Assembly (NCBI RefSeq): GCF_021272185.1
Contig: NZ_JAJSEC010000006.1
Location: forward strand, 1 to 64,000
DNA: 64,000 nt
Direction of reading: 5' to 3'
From: Roseivivax sp. GX 12232
GTDB lineage: Bacteria; Pseudomonadota; Alphaproteobacteria; Rhodobacterales; Rhodobacteraceae
Positions 1-10,249 of this stretch are shown here, one piece after another (positions within the stretch are counted from its first letter, which is position 1; every line of letters starts with the position of its first letter). The position numbers and the translations under genes are program-made. Under the pieces are notes generated by a model. That model saw nothing but the letters and a program-made list of their open reading frames with translations. It was not told the DNA's origin and did not search any database.

Positions 1-122
1 CGGCCCCTTGGGCCGGCGCTCCTTGGGGCAGTGCGCCTAGCTCACAATGAGCCCTGACTTTGCTGCCATAAAGCGCGCCGCTCGAAGGTCGGCAGCGCCG
101 GCCCCCGGTCCGGCGCGCGCCC
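1..122 (-). repeat. 165-bp interspersed structured repeat, copy A (cut by window edge)
   Basis: On the minus strand this matches copies B-E elsewhere in the window. It has the GC-rich 5' arm (94-122), the conserved core around GCGCTTTAT, and the start of the 3' arm, whose AGCGCC lies exactly 102 bases from the 5' end as in copies B and C. The last 43 bases lie outside the window. It sits upstream of the alkB-like gene. Confidence 0.85.
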
Positions 123-445
123 TCTGGGTGAGAGCGGGGGACAGGCTCGATGTGGTCAGTGGCTTGGCGGATTGGGAAGGTTCAGTGTTGTGACGGATTG
201 GGACGGTTGAAGGGGCTTGGCCAATGCTCTGCGCTCGCCCGTCGGACAGGGCGCTTGGCTGGCGCATCGGGGCGGGCGTCAACGAGGGAGCCGGGTGGTG
301 TTCCGAGTCGGGTCCCAGCCGCAGTTCCTTCTACAGCCACCGCGCCCCTGCCCCACCCCGCGCGCATCTGACCTCTTGCGATACCCCACCACGGGGGTAT
401 CGTTCCGGTTGAGGTTCTGCAGAGCGACACAAGGCCCGCCCCGAC
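123..445. other. Intergenic region upstream of the alkB-like gene
   Basis: No credible gene is seen. The stretch holds two 15-base direct repeats differing by one base (168-182 and 194-208, CGGATTGGGAAGGTT and CGGATTGGGACGGTT) and a perfect palindrome at 379-402 that is listed separately. No clear sigma-70 promoter could be picked. Confidence 0.6.
379..402. promoter_or_regulatory. Perfect 9-bp inverted repeat upstream of alkB-like gene; possible metal/sulfur/formaldehyde-repressor-type operator
   Basis: CGATACCCC and GGGGTATCG flank the six bases ACCACG, 44 bases before the ATG at 446. The TACCCC...GGGGTA pattern resembles operators of the CsoR/FrmR/CstR repressor family as I remember them. 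That assignment is inference; the palindrome itself is plainly visible. It could instead be a small hairpin in the 5' untranslated region. Confidence 0.45.
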
Positions 446-1615
446 ATGTCAGACGCCCATCCGACCGGCCCCGAACCGGGCTTCTTGCCGCCCGAGAAAC
501 TGACCCGCATCAGCGCGGCGCTGCCCTTCTGGATGTCGCTGACGCTGCTGCCGGTGCTCTGGCTGGGCGCCTTCCTCGGCGGCTGGTGGCTGGTGCTGAC
601 GCCGCTCGTCACTTGGTATCTCTTCTCGGCGCTCGACGCGGCACTGGGCCTCAACCTCGAGAACGCCGACCCGCAGACCGGCGAGGACCAGCTCTTCTGG
701 TATCGCCTGATCACCCTGATCTGGTGTCCCCTGCAGGTCGTCACGCTCTTTGCGCTGATCGGCTATGCGACCTCAGCCGAGCATCTCTCCACGCTGGAGC
801 GGATCGCGCTGTTCTTCGGCGTCGGCGTGGTCACCGGGGCGGTGGGGATCAACTACGCCCATGAGCTCATGCACCAGAAGAACGCGGGCGAGCGACGGCT
901 GGCCGACCTTCTGCTCGCGACCGTGCTCTATTCGCATTTCCGCTCGGAACACCTCCTGGTGCATCACCGCTACGTCGGCACCCCGCGCGACACGGTGACG
1001 GCGCGCTACAACGAGGGCTTCCACCGCTTCTACCCGCGCGTCCTCTGGCAGTCGCTACGCTCGGCCTTCGAAGCCGAACGCGCGCTCCTGGCGCGGAAGG
1101 GCCTGCCCTGGACGCATCACCGCAATCCGTTCTGGCTCTACTGGGGGTTGCAGATCGCCTGCCTCGCCGGGGCCTTCGCGCTTGGCGGCTGGGCCGGTGT
1201 CGGGCTCTTCCTGGTGCAGGCCGGGGTGGCGGTCTGGCAGCTCGAACTGGTGAACTACGTGGAGCACTACGGGCTCACCCGCGCCCATCTGGGCGGGGGC
1301 AAATACGAACACGTCAAGCCGCGGCATTCCTGGAACGCGGCGCACAAGGCCTCGAACTGGCTGCTGATCAACCTGCAGCGCCACTCGGATCATCACTACA
1401 AGCCCGACCGGCGCTTCCCGCTTCTGCAGACCTATGACGCCGAGGAGGCCCCGCAGCTGCCGCATGGCTACCCGGTGATGACCGTGGCGGCGATGATCCC
1501 GCCGGTCTGGCGGCGGGTGATGAACCCCCGGGTCCGCGCCTGGCGGCGGCATTTCTATCCCGAGATCACCGATTGGACGGAGTACAACCGCCACGAGACG
1601 CCGATGCCGCGGTGA
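446..1615 (+). CDS. alkB: Alkane 1-monooxygenase-like membrane di-iron hydroxylase
   Basis: A 389-residue integral membrane protein of the AlkB family, which hydroxylates terminal carbons of alkanes with O2 and electrons from rubredoxin. All family histidine boxes are present: HELMH at 139-143, EHLLVHH at 168-174, the NYVEHYGL signature at 270-277, and LQRHSDHH at 310-317. Hydrophobic segments lie near residues 27-63, 87-107, 118-135 and 235-265. Neither rubredoxin nor rubredoxin reductase is nearby, so electrons must come from elsewhere. The ribosome site is weak (AAGG about 12 bases upstream). The gene stands alone and converges on mtlK. Substrate range cannot be told from sequence; related family members act on other hydrocarbons. 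Confidence 0.9.
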   Translation: MSDAHPTGPEPGFLPPEKLTRISAALPFWMSLTLLPVLWLGAFLGGWWLVLTPLVTWYLFSALDAALGLNLENADPQTGEDQLFWYRLITLIWCPLQVVTLFALIGYATSAEHLSTLERIALFFGVGVVTGAVGINYAHELMHQKNAGERRLADLLLATVLYSHFRSEHLLVHHRYVGTPRDTVTARYNEGFHRFYPRVLWQSLRSAFEAERALLARKGLPWTHHRNPFWLYWGLQIACLAGAFALGGWAGVGLFLVQAGVAVWQLELVNYVEHYGLTRAHLGGGKYEHVKPRHSWNAAHKASNWLLINLQRHSDHHYKPDRRFPLLQTYDAEEAPQLPHGYPVMTVAAMIPPVWRRVMNPRVRAWRRHFYPEITDWTEYNRHETPMPR

Positions 1616-1772
1616 GGGTTGGGGCGCGGGGCGTGAGACGCCCGCGCTGGCTCGCGGCGCGCCTCAACGCCGCGCAAAGCGGAACGGAGGTTGCCGCCCG
1701 AGCCCAAGCCCGAGCCGGAGAGGCACAGCGGATGCCGCAGCCGCAGAGACTGCGCCGACCCGCCTCAGCGGC

Positions 1773-3275
1773 TCAGCCGCCACCCCACCCCAATCCCGCC
1801 ATCTGCGCCACATAGGCGCGCAGCGCCGCCTCGGTGCCCTCGGACCAGACGCGGCGGGCCCAGCGGGCGAAAGCCTCGGTGAAGGCCGGGGCCTCCGCCA
1901 GGTCACCGTAGATGACCCGCAAACCGCTCCAGGCCGCGGGGTCCGCGCCGGTGCGGGCGGCGGCCTCGGCCAGCATCTCCCAATGCGGATCGTTGGGCGC
2001 GATCTCGCTGCCGTCCTCGCGGCGCCCGGTGCACATCCGCGCCCAGAGCGCCTCGGCCAGGGCCAGCCCCTCGATGCCCTGCCCCGCGGCAATGCGCTCG
2101 CGGATCATCGGCAGAAGAAAGCCCGCGTGCCGCGAGGAGCCGTCGAAGGCCACGCGCCGCACGGTGTCGACGATGGCGTCATTGGCGAAGCGCCCGGCGA
2201 TCAGCCGGGCGTAACCCTCGGGCGTCATGCCCGGCACCTCGGAGACCTGCGGCGCTATCTCCCGCGTCTCAACCGTGGTGAAGAACGCCGCGATGGCGGG
2301 ATGCGCCATGCAGCCGGCAATGGTCTCGACCGAGAGAAGCTCCCCGGCGTTGGCCAGCAGCTGGTGGCCTGCGTTCAGCATCCGCAGCTTCATCGTCTCG
2401 TAGTCGTGCACCCGGTCCGAGAAGGTCGCCCCCACCCGGTCCCAGTCGGGGCGGCCGGCGCAGAAGTCGTCCTCGATCACCCATTGGCGGAAGTTCTCAT
2501 GGGTGACCGGCGCGGCATCCGCGATGCCCAGCTCGCGGGCCAGGGCGATCTCCTTCGGGCCGGTGGCGGGCACGATGCAATCGACCATGGAGTTGGGAAA
2601 GCTGCATTCCGCCGCGATCCAGTCGGCCAGCGCGGGATCGGAGAGCCGCGCGAGCCCCTCGACCGTCTGGCGCAGGACCGCGCCATTGCCCTGGACGTTG
2701 TCGCAGGAGAGCCCGGTGAAGGGCCCGTGCCCCGCCGCGCGCCGCGCCTTCAGCGCCGCGACCATGGCCCCGAAGGCGGTGCGCGGGGCCTCGGGGTGGG
2801 CCGCGTCGTGACGGATGTCGGGATGCGCGGCGTCGAAACCGCCCGCGGCGTCCCGGTAATAGCCGCCCTCGGTCACGGTCAGCGACACGATGCGGATCGC
2901 CGGGTCGGCCATGCGGGCGATCAGCGTGGCATGGCCCTCTTCGACCGGCAGGAAGTCGATCATCGGACCTGTGACCTCGGCGGCCCGGCCGGAAGGATCG
3001 AGCTCGATCAGCGTGTTCAGGCAATCCTGCGCCAGGAGCTTCTCGCGGGTGGCGGCATCGGCGGGGCGCACGCCCGCGCCGAGGATCGCCCAGTCCTGGG
3101 CTTGGCCCTCGTCCATCAGCCGGTGCAGATACCAGGCCTGATGGGCGCGGTGAAAATTGCCGAGCCCGATGTGCAGGATGCCGGGGCTGAGCGCCGCGCG
3201 GTCGTAGCGCGGCACCCGCACGCCCCGGGGCAGGCGGTCCAGCGTGGCGTTCGACAGCGGGGTCAGCTCATCCAT
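1773..3275 (-). CDS. mtlK: Mannitol 2-dehydrogenase (polyol long-chain dehydrogenase)
   Basis: This 500-residue NAD-dependent dehydrogenase oxidises mannitol (and often arabitol or sorbitol) to the ketose. The nucleotide-binding segment HIGLGNFHRAH is at 35-45. The catalytic set of the polyol-specific long-chain family is complete: K296, N301 and H304 in KLRMLNAGH, with the substrate-binding asparagine of SCDNVQGN at 193. The ATG at 3275 overlaps the end of smoS by 13 bases, which implies translational coupling. It is the last gene of the smo operon. The xylulokinase that I recall downstream in Rhodobacter is absent here. The open frame continues far upstream over smoS, but that part is a shadow. 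Confidence 0.95.
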   Translation of the reverse strand: MDELTPLSNATLDRLPRGVRVPRYDRAALSPGILHIGLGNFHRAHQAWYLHRLMDEGQAQDWAILGAGVRPADAATREKLLAQDCLNTLIELDPSGRAAEVTGPMIDFLPVEEGHATLIARMADPAIRIVSLTVTEGGYYRDAAGGFDAAHPDIRHDAAHPEAPRTAFGAMVAALKARRAAGHGPFTGLSCDNVQGNGAVLRQTVEGLARLSDPALADWIAAECSFPNSMVDCIVPATGPKEIALARELGIADAAPVTHENFRQWVIEDDFCAGRPDWDRVGATFSDRVHDYETMKLRMLNAGHQLLANAGELLSVETIAGCMAHPAIAAFFTTVETREIAPQVSEVPGMTPEGYARLIAGRFANDAIVDTVRRVAFDGSSRHAGFLLPMIRERIAAGQGIEGLALAEALWARMCTGRREDGSEIAPNDPHWEMLAEAAARTGADPAAWSGLRVIYGDLAEAPAFTEAFARWARRVWSEGTEAALRAYVAQMAGLGWGGG

Positions 3276-4036
3276 TGGCCACCATCCACGTTGTAGCATT
3301 GCGCGACGATGTAGTCGGCCTCGGGCGAGGCCAGGAAAACCGCCATGCCGGTCAGATCCTCGGCCCTTCCCATGCGGCCGTAGGGCACGGCGGCGCCGAC
3401 CTCGGCCTTCTTCTGGCCGGGCTTCTTGCCTTCGTATTTGGCGAAGAAGGCGTCGACGCCGTCCCAGTGCTCGCCGTCGACCACGCCGGGGGCGATGGCG
3501 TTCACGTTGATGCCGTGCTGGATCAGGTTCAGCCCCGCCGACTGGGTGAGCGAGATCACCGCCGCCTTGGAGGCGCAGTAGACCGCCACCAGGGGCTCGC
3601 CCCGGCGCCCGGCCTGGCTGGCCATGTTGATGATCCGCCCGCCCTTGCCGCGGTCGATCATGTGCCGCGCCACCGCCTGCATGGTGAAAAGGCAGCCCGC
3701 GACATTGACCCCGAAGACCCGGTCGTAATCGGCGCGGGTGATCTCGGCGATGGGGGAAGCGGTGAAGAGCGCGGCGTTGTTCACCAGGATGTCGATGCCG
3801 CCCAGGGCCTCGGCGCTGCGGGCCACGCCGGCCTCGATGCTCTCCTGGCGGGTGACGTCCATCTCGACGGCAAAGGCCGCCTCGCCCAGCTCGCGCGCGC
3901 AGGCCTCGGCGCGCGCCATGTCGATGTCGGCGATCACCACCCTGGCGCCTTCGCGCAGGTAGGCCTCGGCGAAGGCGCGGCCGATGCCGCGCGCCGCTCC
4001 GGTGATCAGCGCCGTCTTGCCTGCCAGCCGTGTCAT
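3263..4036 (-). CDS. smoS: Sorbitol (L-iditol/galactitol) dehydrogenase, short-chain family
   Basis: A classical 257-residue SDR with the glycine-rich TGAARGIG at 12-19, NNAA at 86-89, structural N111 and the catalytic S140, Y153, K157. It closely resembles Rhodobacter SmoS, which oxidises D-glucitol to D-fructose with NAD and also takes galactitol. Its ATG overlaps the stop of smoK by four bases (ATGA, 4033-4036) and its end overlaps mtlK, so the three genes are likely translated in coupled fashion. Cytoplasmic enzyme feeding imported polyols into ketose metabolism. Confidence 0.95.
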   Translation of the reverse strand: MTRLAGKTALITGAARGIGRAFAEAYLREGARVVIADIDMARAEACARELGEAAFAVEMDVTRQESIEAGVARSAEALGGIDILVNNAALFTASPIAEITRADYDRVFGVNVAGCLFTMQAVARHMIDRGKGGRIINMASQAGRRGEPLVAVYCASKAAVISLTQSAGLNLIQHGINVNAIAPGVVDGEHWDGVDAFFAKYEGKKPGQKKAEVGAAVPYGRMGRAEDLTGMAVFLASPEADYIVAQCYNVDGGQWMS

Positions 4037-5037
4037 GCGATGCGCAGCCCTTCCGCGTCAAAACGATGGATCTGGTCCTCGCGCGGGCTGAGCGAGATCT
4101 TGTCGCCGTGGCGGAAGCTGACCTCGCCCGGAGCGCGGACGGTGAGCGTCTCGGCCAGACCGGTGTCGTGGATATGGAAGAAGGTGTCCGAGCCCAGGTG
4201 TTCGGCCACGCCGACGCGCCCGGTCCAGGGCCCGCCCTCCGAGGTGACCTCGATGTGCTCGGGCCGGATGCCGATGGTGTGGGCCTGGCGCGATGTCGCC
4301 TCGGAGCCTTCGATGAAGTTCATCTTCGGGCTGCCGATGAAGCCCGCGACGAAGAGGTTGCGCGGCGCGCGATAGAGCTCGAGCGGCGAGCCCACCTGCT
4401 CGATCACCCCGGCGCGCAGCACCACGATCTTGTCGGCCATGGTCATCGCCTCGACCTGGTCGTGGGTGACATAGATCATCGTGGTGTCGAGCCGCTTGTG
4501 CAGCTCGGAAATTTCGAGCCGCATGCCGACCCGAAGCGCCGCATCGAGGTTCGACAGCGGCTCGTCGAAGAGGAAGGCCGCCGGCTCGCGCACGATGGCC
4601 CGGCCGATGGCGACCCGCTGGCGCTGGCCGCCCGAGAGCTGCCCCGGCCGCCGGTCGAGGTAGTCGGTCAGGTTCAGCGCCGAGGCCGCCGCCTCGATGC
4701 GGCGGGTCTGCTCGTCCTCGGGCACGCCCGCCATCTTCATCGGGAAGGCGATGTTCTTGCGCACCGACATATGCGGGTAAAGCGCGTAGCTCTGGAACAC
4801 CATGGCCAGCCCGCGCTTGGCCGGGGGGATGTCGGTGGCCGCCGCGCCGTCGATCTCGATGCTGCCCGAGCTGACGTCCTCGAGCCCGGCGATCAGCCGC
4901 AGGAGCGTGGACTTGCCGCAGCCCGAGGGGCCGACGAAGACCGCGAATTCCCCGTCTTCGATGGATAGGTCGAGCGGCGGGATGACCTGAACGTCGCCGA
5001 AGCTCTTGGTGACCTGCTTGAGGGTGATCTGTCCCAT
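4033..5037 (-). CDS. smoK: Sorbitol/mannitol ABC transporter ATP-binding protein
   Basis: A 334-residue ATPase of the CUT1 (MalK/UgpC) type that powers polyol import. It has Walker [10 protein letters not shown] at 36-44, signature LSGGQ at 134-138, Walker B FLFDEP at 155-160 and the switch histidine in YVTHDQ. A C-terminal regulatory TOBE-like region runs from about 235 to the end. Gene order and length match smoK. It starts 10 bases after the smoG stop, with a GGAGACACCG ribosome site. Only a MalK-type regulatory domain hints at inducer control. Confidence 0.95.
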   Translation of the reverse strand: MGQITLKQVTKSFGDVQVIPPLDLSIEDGEFAVFVGPSGCGKSTLLRLIAGLEDVSSGSIEIDGAAATDIPPAKRGLAMVFQSYALYPHMSVRKNIAFPMKMAGVPEDEQTRRIEAAASALNLTDYLDRRPGQLSGGQRQRVAIGRAIVREPAAFLFDEPLSNLDAALRVGMRLEISELHKRLDTTMIYVTHDQVEAMTMADKIVVLRAGVIEQVGSPLELYRAPRNLFVAGFIGSPKMNFIEGSEATSRQAHTIGIRPEHIEVTSEGGPWTGRVGVAEHLGSDTFFHIHDTGLAETLTVRAPGEVSFRHGDKISLSPREDQIHRFDAEGLRIA

Positions 5038-5047
5038 CGGTGTCTCC

Positions 5048-5878
5048 TTACTTCACGGCGCCGAAGGTGAGGCCGCGGACAAGTTGTTTCTGGCTGAACC
5101 AGCCCAGGATGAGGATCGGCGCAATGGCCATGGTCGAGGCCGCCGAGAGCTTGGCGTAGAACAGGCCCTCGGGGCTGGAGTAGCTGGCGATGAAGGCGGT
5201 GAGCGGCGCCGCCTTGGCGGCGGTCAGGTTCAGCGTCCAGAAGGCCTCGTTCCAGGCCAGGATGATGTTCAGCAGCACCGTGGATGCGATGCCCGGGATC
5301 GCCATGGGCGTCAGCACGAAGAGGATCTCCTCGCGCAGGCCCGCCCCGTCCATCCGCGCGGCCTCGAGGATCTCGCCCGGGATCTCGCGGAAGTAGGTGT
5401 AGAGCATCCAGACGATGATCGGCAGGTTGATCAGCATCAGCACGATGGTCAGGCCGATCCGGGTGTCGAGCAGCCCGAGCTGGATGAACAGCAGGTAGAT
5501 CGGGTAAAGCACGCCGACCGCGGGCAGCATCTTGGTCGAGAGCATCCACAGCAGGATGTCCTTGGTGCGCCGCGAGGGCACGAAGGCCATGGACCAGGCG
5601 GCGGGCACGGCGATCAGGATGCCCAGGAGCGTCGAGCCCCCGGCGATGATGATCGAGTTCCACAGGAAGCGCATGTAGTCCGAGCGCTCCTGCACCACGC
5701 TGTAGTTCTCGAGCGTCCAGTCGAAGAACAGGAAGACCGGCGGGTCGGCGATGGCGGTCGCCTCGGTCTTGAAGCTCGTCAGGATGGTCCAGAGGATCGG
5801 GAAGAAGATCAGCAGGCCGACCGTCCATGCGGCGAGGCTGTTGATCGTCTTGCGGCGGGTGGTGACGGCGCGGGCCAT
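5048..5878 (-). CDS. smoG: Sorbitol/mannitol ABC transporter permease SmoG
   Basis: A 276-residue inner-membrane permease of the MalG type with about six membrane segments. The EAA loop that docks on the ATPase is visible as [14 protein letters not shown] followed by TPMAIPG near residues 175-205. It pairs with SmoF to form the channel. It lies 13 bases downstream of smoF, with GGAGACCTC before its ATG. The N-terminal positive stretch TTRRKT precedes the first membrane helix. Confidence 0.93.
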   Translation of the reverse strand: MARAVTTRRKTINSLAAWTVGLLIFFPILWTILTSFKTEATAIADPPVFLFFDWTLENYSVVQERSDYMRFLWNSIIIAGGSTLLGILIAVPAAWSMAFVPSRRTKDILLWMLSTKMLPAVGVLYPIYLLFIQLGLLDTRIGLTIVLMLINLPIIVWMLYTYFREIPGEILEAARMDGAGLREEILFVLTPMAIPGIASTVLLNIILAWNEAFWTLNLTAAKAAPLTAFIASYSSPEGLFYAKLSAASTMAIAPILILGWFSQKQLVRGLTFGAVK

Positions 5879-5891
5879 GGTGAGGTCTCCT

Positions 5892-6758
5892 TCAGGCGTC
5901 GAGGTTCTTGCCGACGATGCGCATCAGGAAGAGCGCGACGATATTGGCGAGGATGACGGCGTAGATGCCGCCCGCGGAGCCCAGGCCGACGTTCTGGCTT
6001 TCGAGAACGCGCTGGTAGATCAGGTAGGTCAGGGTCCGGGTCCCGAAGGAGCCCTGGGTGGTCACGAAGATCTCGGCAAAGATCGACAGAAGGAAGATCG
6101 TCTGGATCAGCACCACCACGGTGATCGCCCGGCTGAGATGCGGCAGGATGATGTAGAAGAACCGCGACAGGGCCGGGGCGCCGTCCATCTCGGCGGCCTC
6201 GAGCTGCTCGCTGTCGAGCGACTGGATCGCGGTCAGCAGGATCAGCGTCGCGAAGGGCAGCCACTGCCAGCCGACGATCAGCACGATCGAGAAGAGCGGC
6301 GCCTCGGAGAGCCATGACACCGGCTCGGCCCCGAAGAATTTCCACAAGTGCGCGAAAAGGCCGTTCACCGGGTCCATGAACATGTTCTTCCAGACCAGCG
6401 CCGAGACGGTGGGCATGACGAAGAAAGGCGCGATGACCAGGATGCGCACCACCCCCTGCCCCCAGATCGGCTGGTCGAGCAGAAGCGCGATCAGCACTCC
6501 GAAGACCACGGTCACCAGGAGCACGCCGCCGACGATGATCAGCGTCGCCTGGACCGCGGGCCAGAAGCTCGAGGAGGTGACGAAGCGGGCGTAGTTCTCG
6601 AAGCCGACCCAGCCCAGGTCACCGCCGCGCAAGGGCAGGTAGCGCTTGAACGAGAAGTAGAGCGTCATCGTCAGCGGGACGAGCATCCAGCCCAGGAGCA
6701 GGATGACGGCGGGCGCCATCATCAGGCGGGCGGCGGAGCGGGCGTGTTGCGTGGCCAT
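5892..6758 (-). CDS. smoF: Sorbitol/mannitol ABC transporter permease SmoF
   Basis: A 288-residue MalF/UgpA-type permease. Hydrophobic segments start near residue 13, and the EAA loop reads EAAEMDGAPALSRF with ILPHLS after it. Like UgpA-type proteins it lacks the long periplasmic insertion of E. coli MalF. It is separated from smoE by a 198-base gap holding a strong hairpin, which suggests lower expression of the membrane components than of the binding protein. Confidence 0.93.
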   Translation of the reverse strand: MATQHARSAARLMMAPAVILLLGWMLVPLTMTLYFSFKRYLPLRGGDLGWVGFENYARFVTSSSFWPAVQATLIIVGGVLLVTVVFGVLIALLLDQPIWGQGVVRILVIAPFFVMPTVSALVWKNMFMDPVNGLFAHLWKFFGAEPVSWLSEAPLFSIVLIVGWQWLPFATLILLTAIQSLDSEQLEAAEMDGAPALSRFFYIILPHLSRAITVVVLIQTIFLLSIFAEIFVTTQGSFGTRTLTYLIYQRVLESQNVGLGSAGGIYAVILANIVALFLMRIVGKNLDA

Positions 6759-6956
6759 GATCTCATCCTTCCAGGACAGGCGCCGGGCGGGCGGCCATGT
6801 GATCGGAGCGCGGGGGCGCGCGATGCGGGCGGGCGTCGGGGGCTCGGGCCGCGCAGCGGGCGCCGGCAGCGGGCGGGCGCCGGGACAGGCGCGGCGCGCG
6901 CGGGGCAGCGGTCCCCGGGGGGCGGGCGGGCCGCCCCCCGGGTCGGGAGGAAGGCG
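6759..6956 (-). promoter_or_regulatory. Intercistronic hairpin between smoE and smoF
   Basis: The gap is exceptionally GC-rich. A perfect 12-bp stem lies at 6914-6925 and 6931-6942 (arm CCCGGGGGGCGG on the plus strand) with a five-base loop, 14 bases after the smoE stop. No T-run follows, so it is more likely an mRNA stabiliser or partial attenuator of the kind seen after binding-protein genes. Such hairpins raise binding protein over permease; that role is inferred here. Confidence 0.6.
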
Positions 6957-8264
<1,308 letters not shown>

Positions 8265-8336
8265 CAGTTCCTCCCTTTCGAGCCGAAGTGCTCAAGAGAA
8301 ACCTTGCGGGATTCCTTACCGCGCGTCAACAAAAAT

Positions 8337-8350
8337 TTTACGCGCGCAAA
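8337..8350. promoter_or_regulatory. Candidate operator 1 of the smo LacI-type regulator
   Basis: TTTACGCGCGCAAA is a near-palindrome (12 of 14 positions symmetric) with a central CG, typical of LacI-family sites. It lies in the smoE promoter region just past the regulator stop. The same 14-mer with one change recurs at 9403-9416 before the regulator itself. Confidence 0.65.
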
Positions 8351-8362
8351 TTTACGAGGTTT

Positions 8363-9388
8363 TTAAGCGGAAGCGCGCAGGATCAGCCGCGCCGGGACCA
8401 GGGTTTCCTGGCGCTCGGGCAGCCGCCCGCCGGCCTCGATCAGCGCGAAAAGCGATTCGACGGTGTTCTTGGAGACCGATTCGTAGTCATGCGCCGCGGT
8501 GGTCAGCGGCGGGCAGGTGAAGCGCGAGAAGGGGTGATCGTCCTGCGAGGCGACGCGGATGTCGCAGTCCTCGCCGATGCCGACCTTCACGCCCTTTTCC
8601 CAGCAGGCAGACAAAAAGCCGATCGCCAGGCGGTCATTGCTGCACAGAACCGTGTCGGTGGGCAGCGCCTTGCGCTCCAGCACCTCGAGCCCGCCGCGGC
8701 GGCCGATCTCCTCGAAGGCCCAGCCCTCGCCCGCGACCGAGATCACATGCGGCTCGAGGCCCAGCTTCTCCATCCGCGCGAGATAGGCCAGGCGGCGCTT
8801 GTTGGCGTTGGGGTTCGCCGGGTGGCGCATCTCGAAGAAGGCCGGCGGCTCGCCGCTGCGGGTCAGATAGTCGACGGTCTGGTCGACGAAACTGTTGTTG
8901 TCCGAGCCGATGAAGGCCGCGCCCATGCCGTCGATATTGCTGTCGAAGAGCACCGTCGGCACGTCCTTGCAGAACTTCTCGATGGCGCCCCGGTCGGAGG
9001 CCCGGCCAAGCGGCGCCAGCAGCACCCCCGCGGGCTTCAGCGCGCGCAGGTCGTTCAGGATGTCGACCTCGAGCTCGGTCTTGCCGTGCGCCGAATAGAG
9101 CGTCGGGCGCAGCCCGGCGGCGATGCAGCGTTCCTCGAGGTTGCGCGCGATCTCGGCGAAGAAGGGGTCGGCCAGGTAAGGCACCACGATGCCGATGTTC
9201 TTGGTCAGCCGCCGGTTCTGGTTCACCGCGTAGATGTTCGGCTGGTAGTCGAATCGCTCCAGCGCCTTCTCGATCTTCTCGCGGGTCGAGGCGCGCACAC
9301 TGGTTGGATCGTGGAAATACTTGGAGATCGTCGGCCGCGAGATCCCGCTGACGGCGGCGAACTCCTCCATGTTCTTGATCTTGGCCAC
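8363..9388 (-). CDS. LacI-family transcriptional regulator of the smo polyol operon
   Basis: A 341-residue LacI/GalR repressor. The N-terminal helix-turn-helix reads MEEFAAVSGISRPTISKYF with the hinge-like EKALERFDYQPN, followed by a periplasmic-binding-protein-like sensor domain. I chose the GTG at 9388 because GGGGA sits about 5 bases upstream and the product then begins MAKIKNMEEF like other LacI proteins. A TTG at 9400 would add four residues. Its position ahead of smoE and the paired operators imply that it controls the operon and itself, with a polyol or its product as effector. Confidence 0.9.
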   Translation of the reverse strand: MAKIKNMEEFAAVSGISRPTISKYFHDPTSVRASTREKIEKALERFDYQPNIYAVNQNRRLTKNIGIVVPYLADPFFAEIARNLEERCIAAGLRPTLYSAHGKTELEVDILNDLRALKPAGVLLAPLGRASDRGAIEKFCKDVPTVLFDSNIDGMGAAFIGSDNNSFVDQTVDYLTRSGEPPAFFEMRHPANPNANKRRLAYLARMEKLGLEPHVISVAGEGWAFEEIGRRGGLEVLERKALPTDTVLCSNDRLAIGFLSACWEKGVKVGIGEDCDIRVASQDDHPFSRFTCPPLTTAAHDYESVSKNTVESLFALIEAGGRLPERQETLVPARLILRASA

Positions 9389-9402
9389 GAGCGTCCCCAA
9401 AA

Positions 9403-9416
9403 TTTACGCGTGCAAA
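9403..9416. promoter_or_regulatory. Candidate operator 2 of the smo LacI-type regulator
   Basis: TTTACGCGTGCAAA differs by one base from operator 1. It lies 15 bases before the regulator's GTG start, which suggests autoregulation. The flanking sequence also shares an A/T-rich run on the left side. The two sites are 1,066 bases apart, so looping between them is conceivable. Confidence 0.62.
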
Positions 9417-9616
9417 GATTTTGACCCAGCTGGCAAGTTTGGTCAATCTTCCGGCGGCCCGATGCGCGCGGTCTCGCGGGCGGCCCGAAGCGGGGTGGCG
9501 GCCCCGGACAGGCCCGGCGCGCAACCCGCGGGGCGAGGTTTACCCCAGCCCCGGGCGAAGCGGAACCGCCAAGCGGGGCCCGCGCTTAACGGCGGCTCCC
9601 GGCACAGCCCCGGCCA

Positions 9617-9652
9617 CAAAAAACCGCCCGAGACCTTGGGCCCCGGACGGTT
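9617..9652 (-). terminator. Rho-independent terminator of the F0 ATP synthase operon
   Basis: Read on the minus strand, AACCGTCCG pairs with CGGGCGGTT around a GC-rich loop and is followed by a run of T. It lies 28 bases after the atpF stop. Confidence 0.85.
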
Positions 9653-9680
9653 CGATCTTCCTGTCCCTCGGAAGGTCGGT

Positions 9681-10244
9681 TCAGTGCAGCTTCTTGCCCA
9701 CCGTGTCGATCGCCTCGTCGATCAGCTTGGCCTTCTCGGCCGAGCCCATCTTCTGCGCCACGACGTCCCGCGCGGCGGCGGTCGCGATGGCAATGGCGCG
9801 GTCACGGACCTCTTTCACCGCCTGCTGTTCCGCCGAGGAGATCTGGTCCTCGGCCGCGGCGATGCGGCGCTCGATGGAGCGCTGAAGATCGGCCTTGGCC
9901 TGTTCGGCGTTGGCCTTGGCGTCGTCGCGCGCCTTGGCGACGATGCGGTCGGCCTGGTCCTGCACTTCGCGGCTCTTGCGCTCGTAGCTGGCCAGAAGGC
10001 TCTGGGCCTCCTCGCGCAGGGCGCGCGCCTCGTCGAGCTCGGAGCGGATGCCCTGGGCGCGGTCGTCGAGCAGCTTCGACACGAGGCCCGGCACCTTGAA
10101 GTAGAACAGCACGCCGATGAAGACGAGAAAGGCGATGAGCACCACGAAGTCGGTGTTCTTCAGCGAGAAGAACACGTCGCCCGCGGCCAGCGAAGGCGTG
10201 GCGGCCAGGGTGAGCGGAGCGGAAATCGCGATCAGCTTTTTCAT
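9681..10244 (-). CDS. atpF: F0F1 ATP synthase subunit b
   Basis: Subunit b forms, with b', the peripheral stalk that links the membrane F0 motor to F1. The product has 187 residues: a short cleavable-looking N-terminus MKKLIAISAPLTLAATPSLA, a membrane segment about 30-48 (DFVVLIAFLVFIGVLFYF), then a long charged amphipathic helix. I prefer the ATG at 10244 because AAAGGG lies 8 bases upstream. A GTG at 10253, overlapping the b' stop, would add three residues (MTE) but has no usable ribosome site. Last gene of the operon. Confidence 0.95.
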   Translation of the reverse strand: MKKLIAISAPLTLAATPSLAAGDVFFSLKNTDFVVLIAFLVFIGVLFYFKVPGLVSKLLDDRAQGIRSELDEARALREEAQSLLASYERKSREVQDQADRIVAKARDDAKANAEQAKADLQRSIERRIAAAEDQISSAEQQAVKEVRDRAIAIATAAARDVVAQKMGSAEKAKLIDEAIDTVGKKLH

Positions 10245-10249
10245 CTCGG

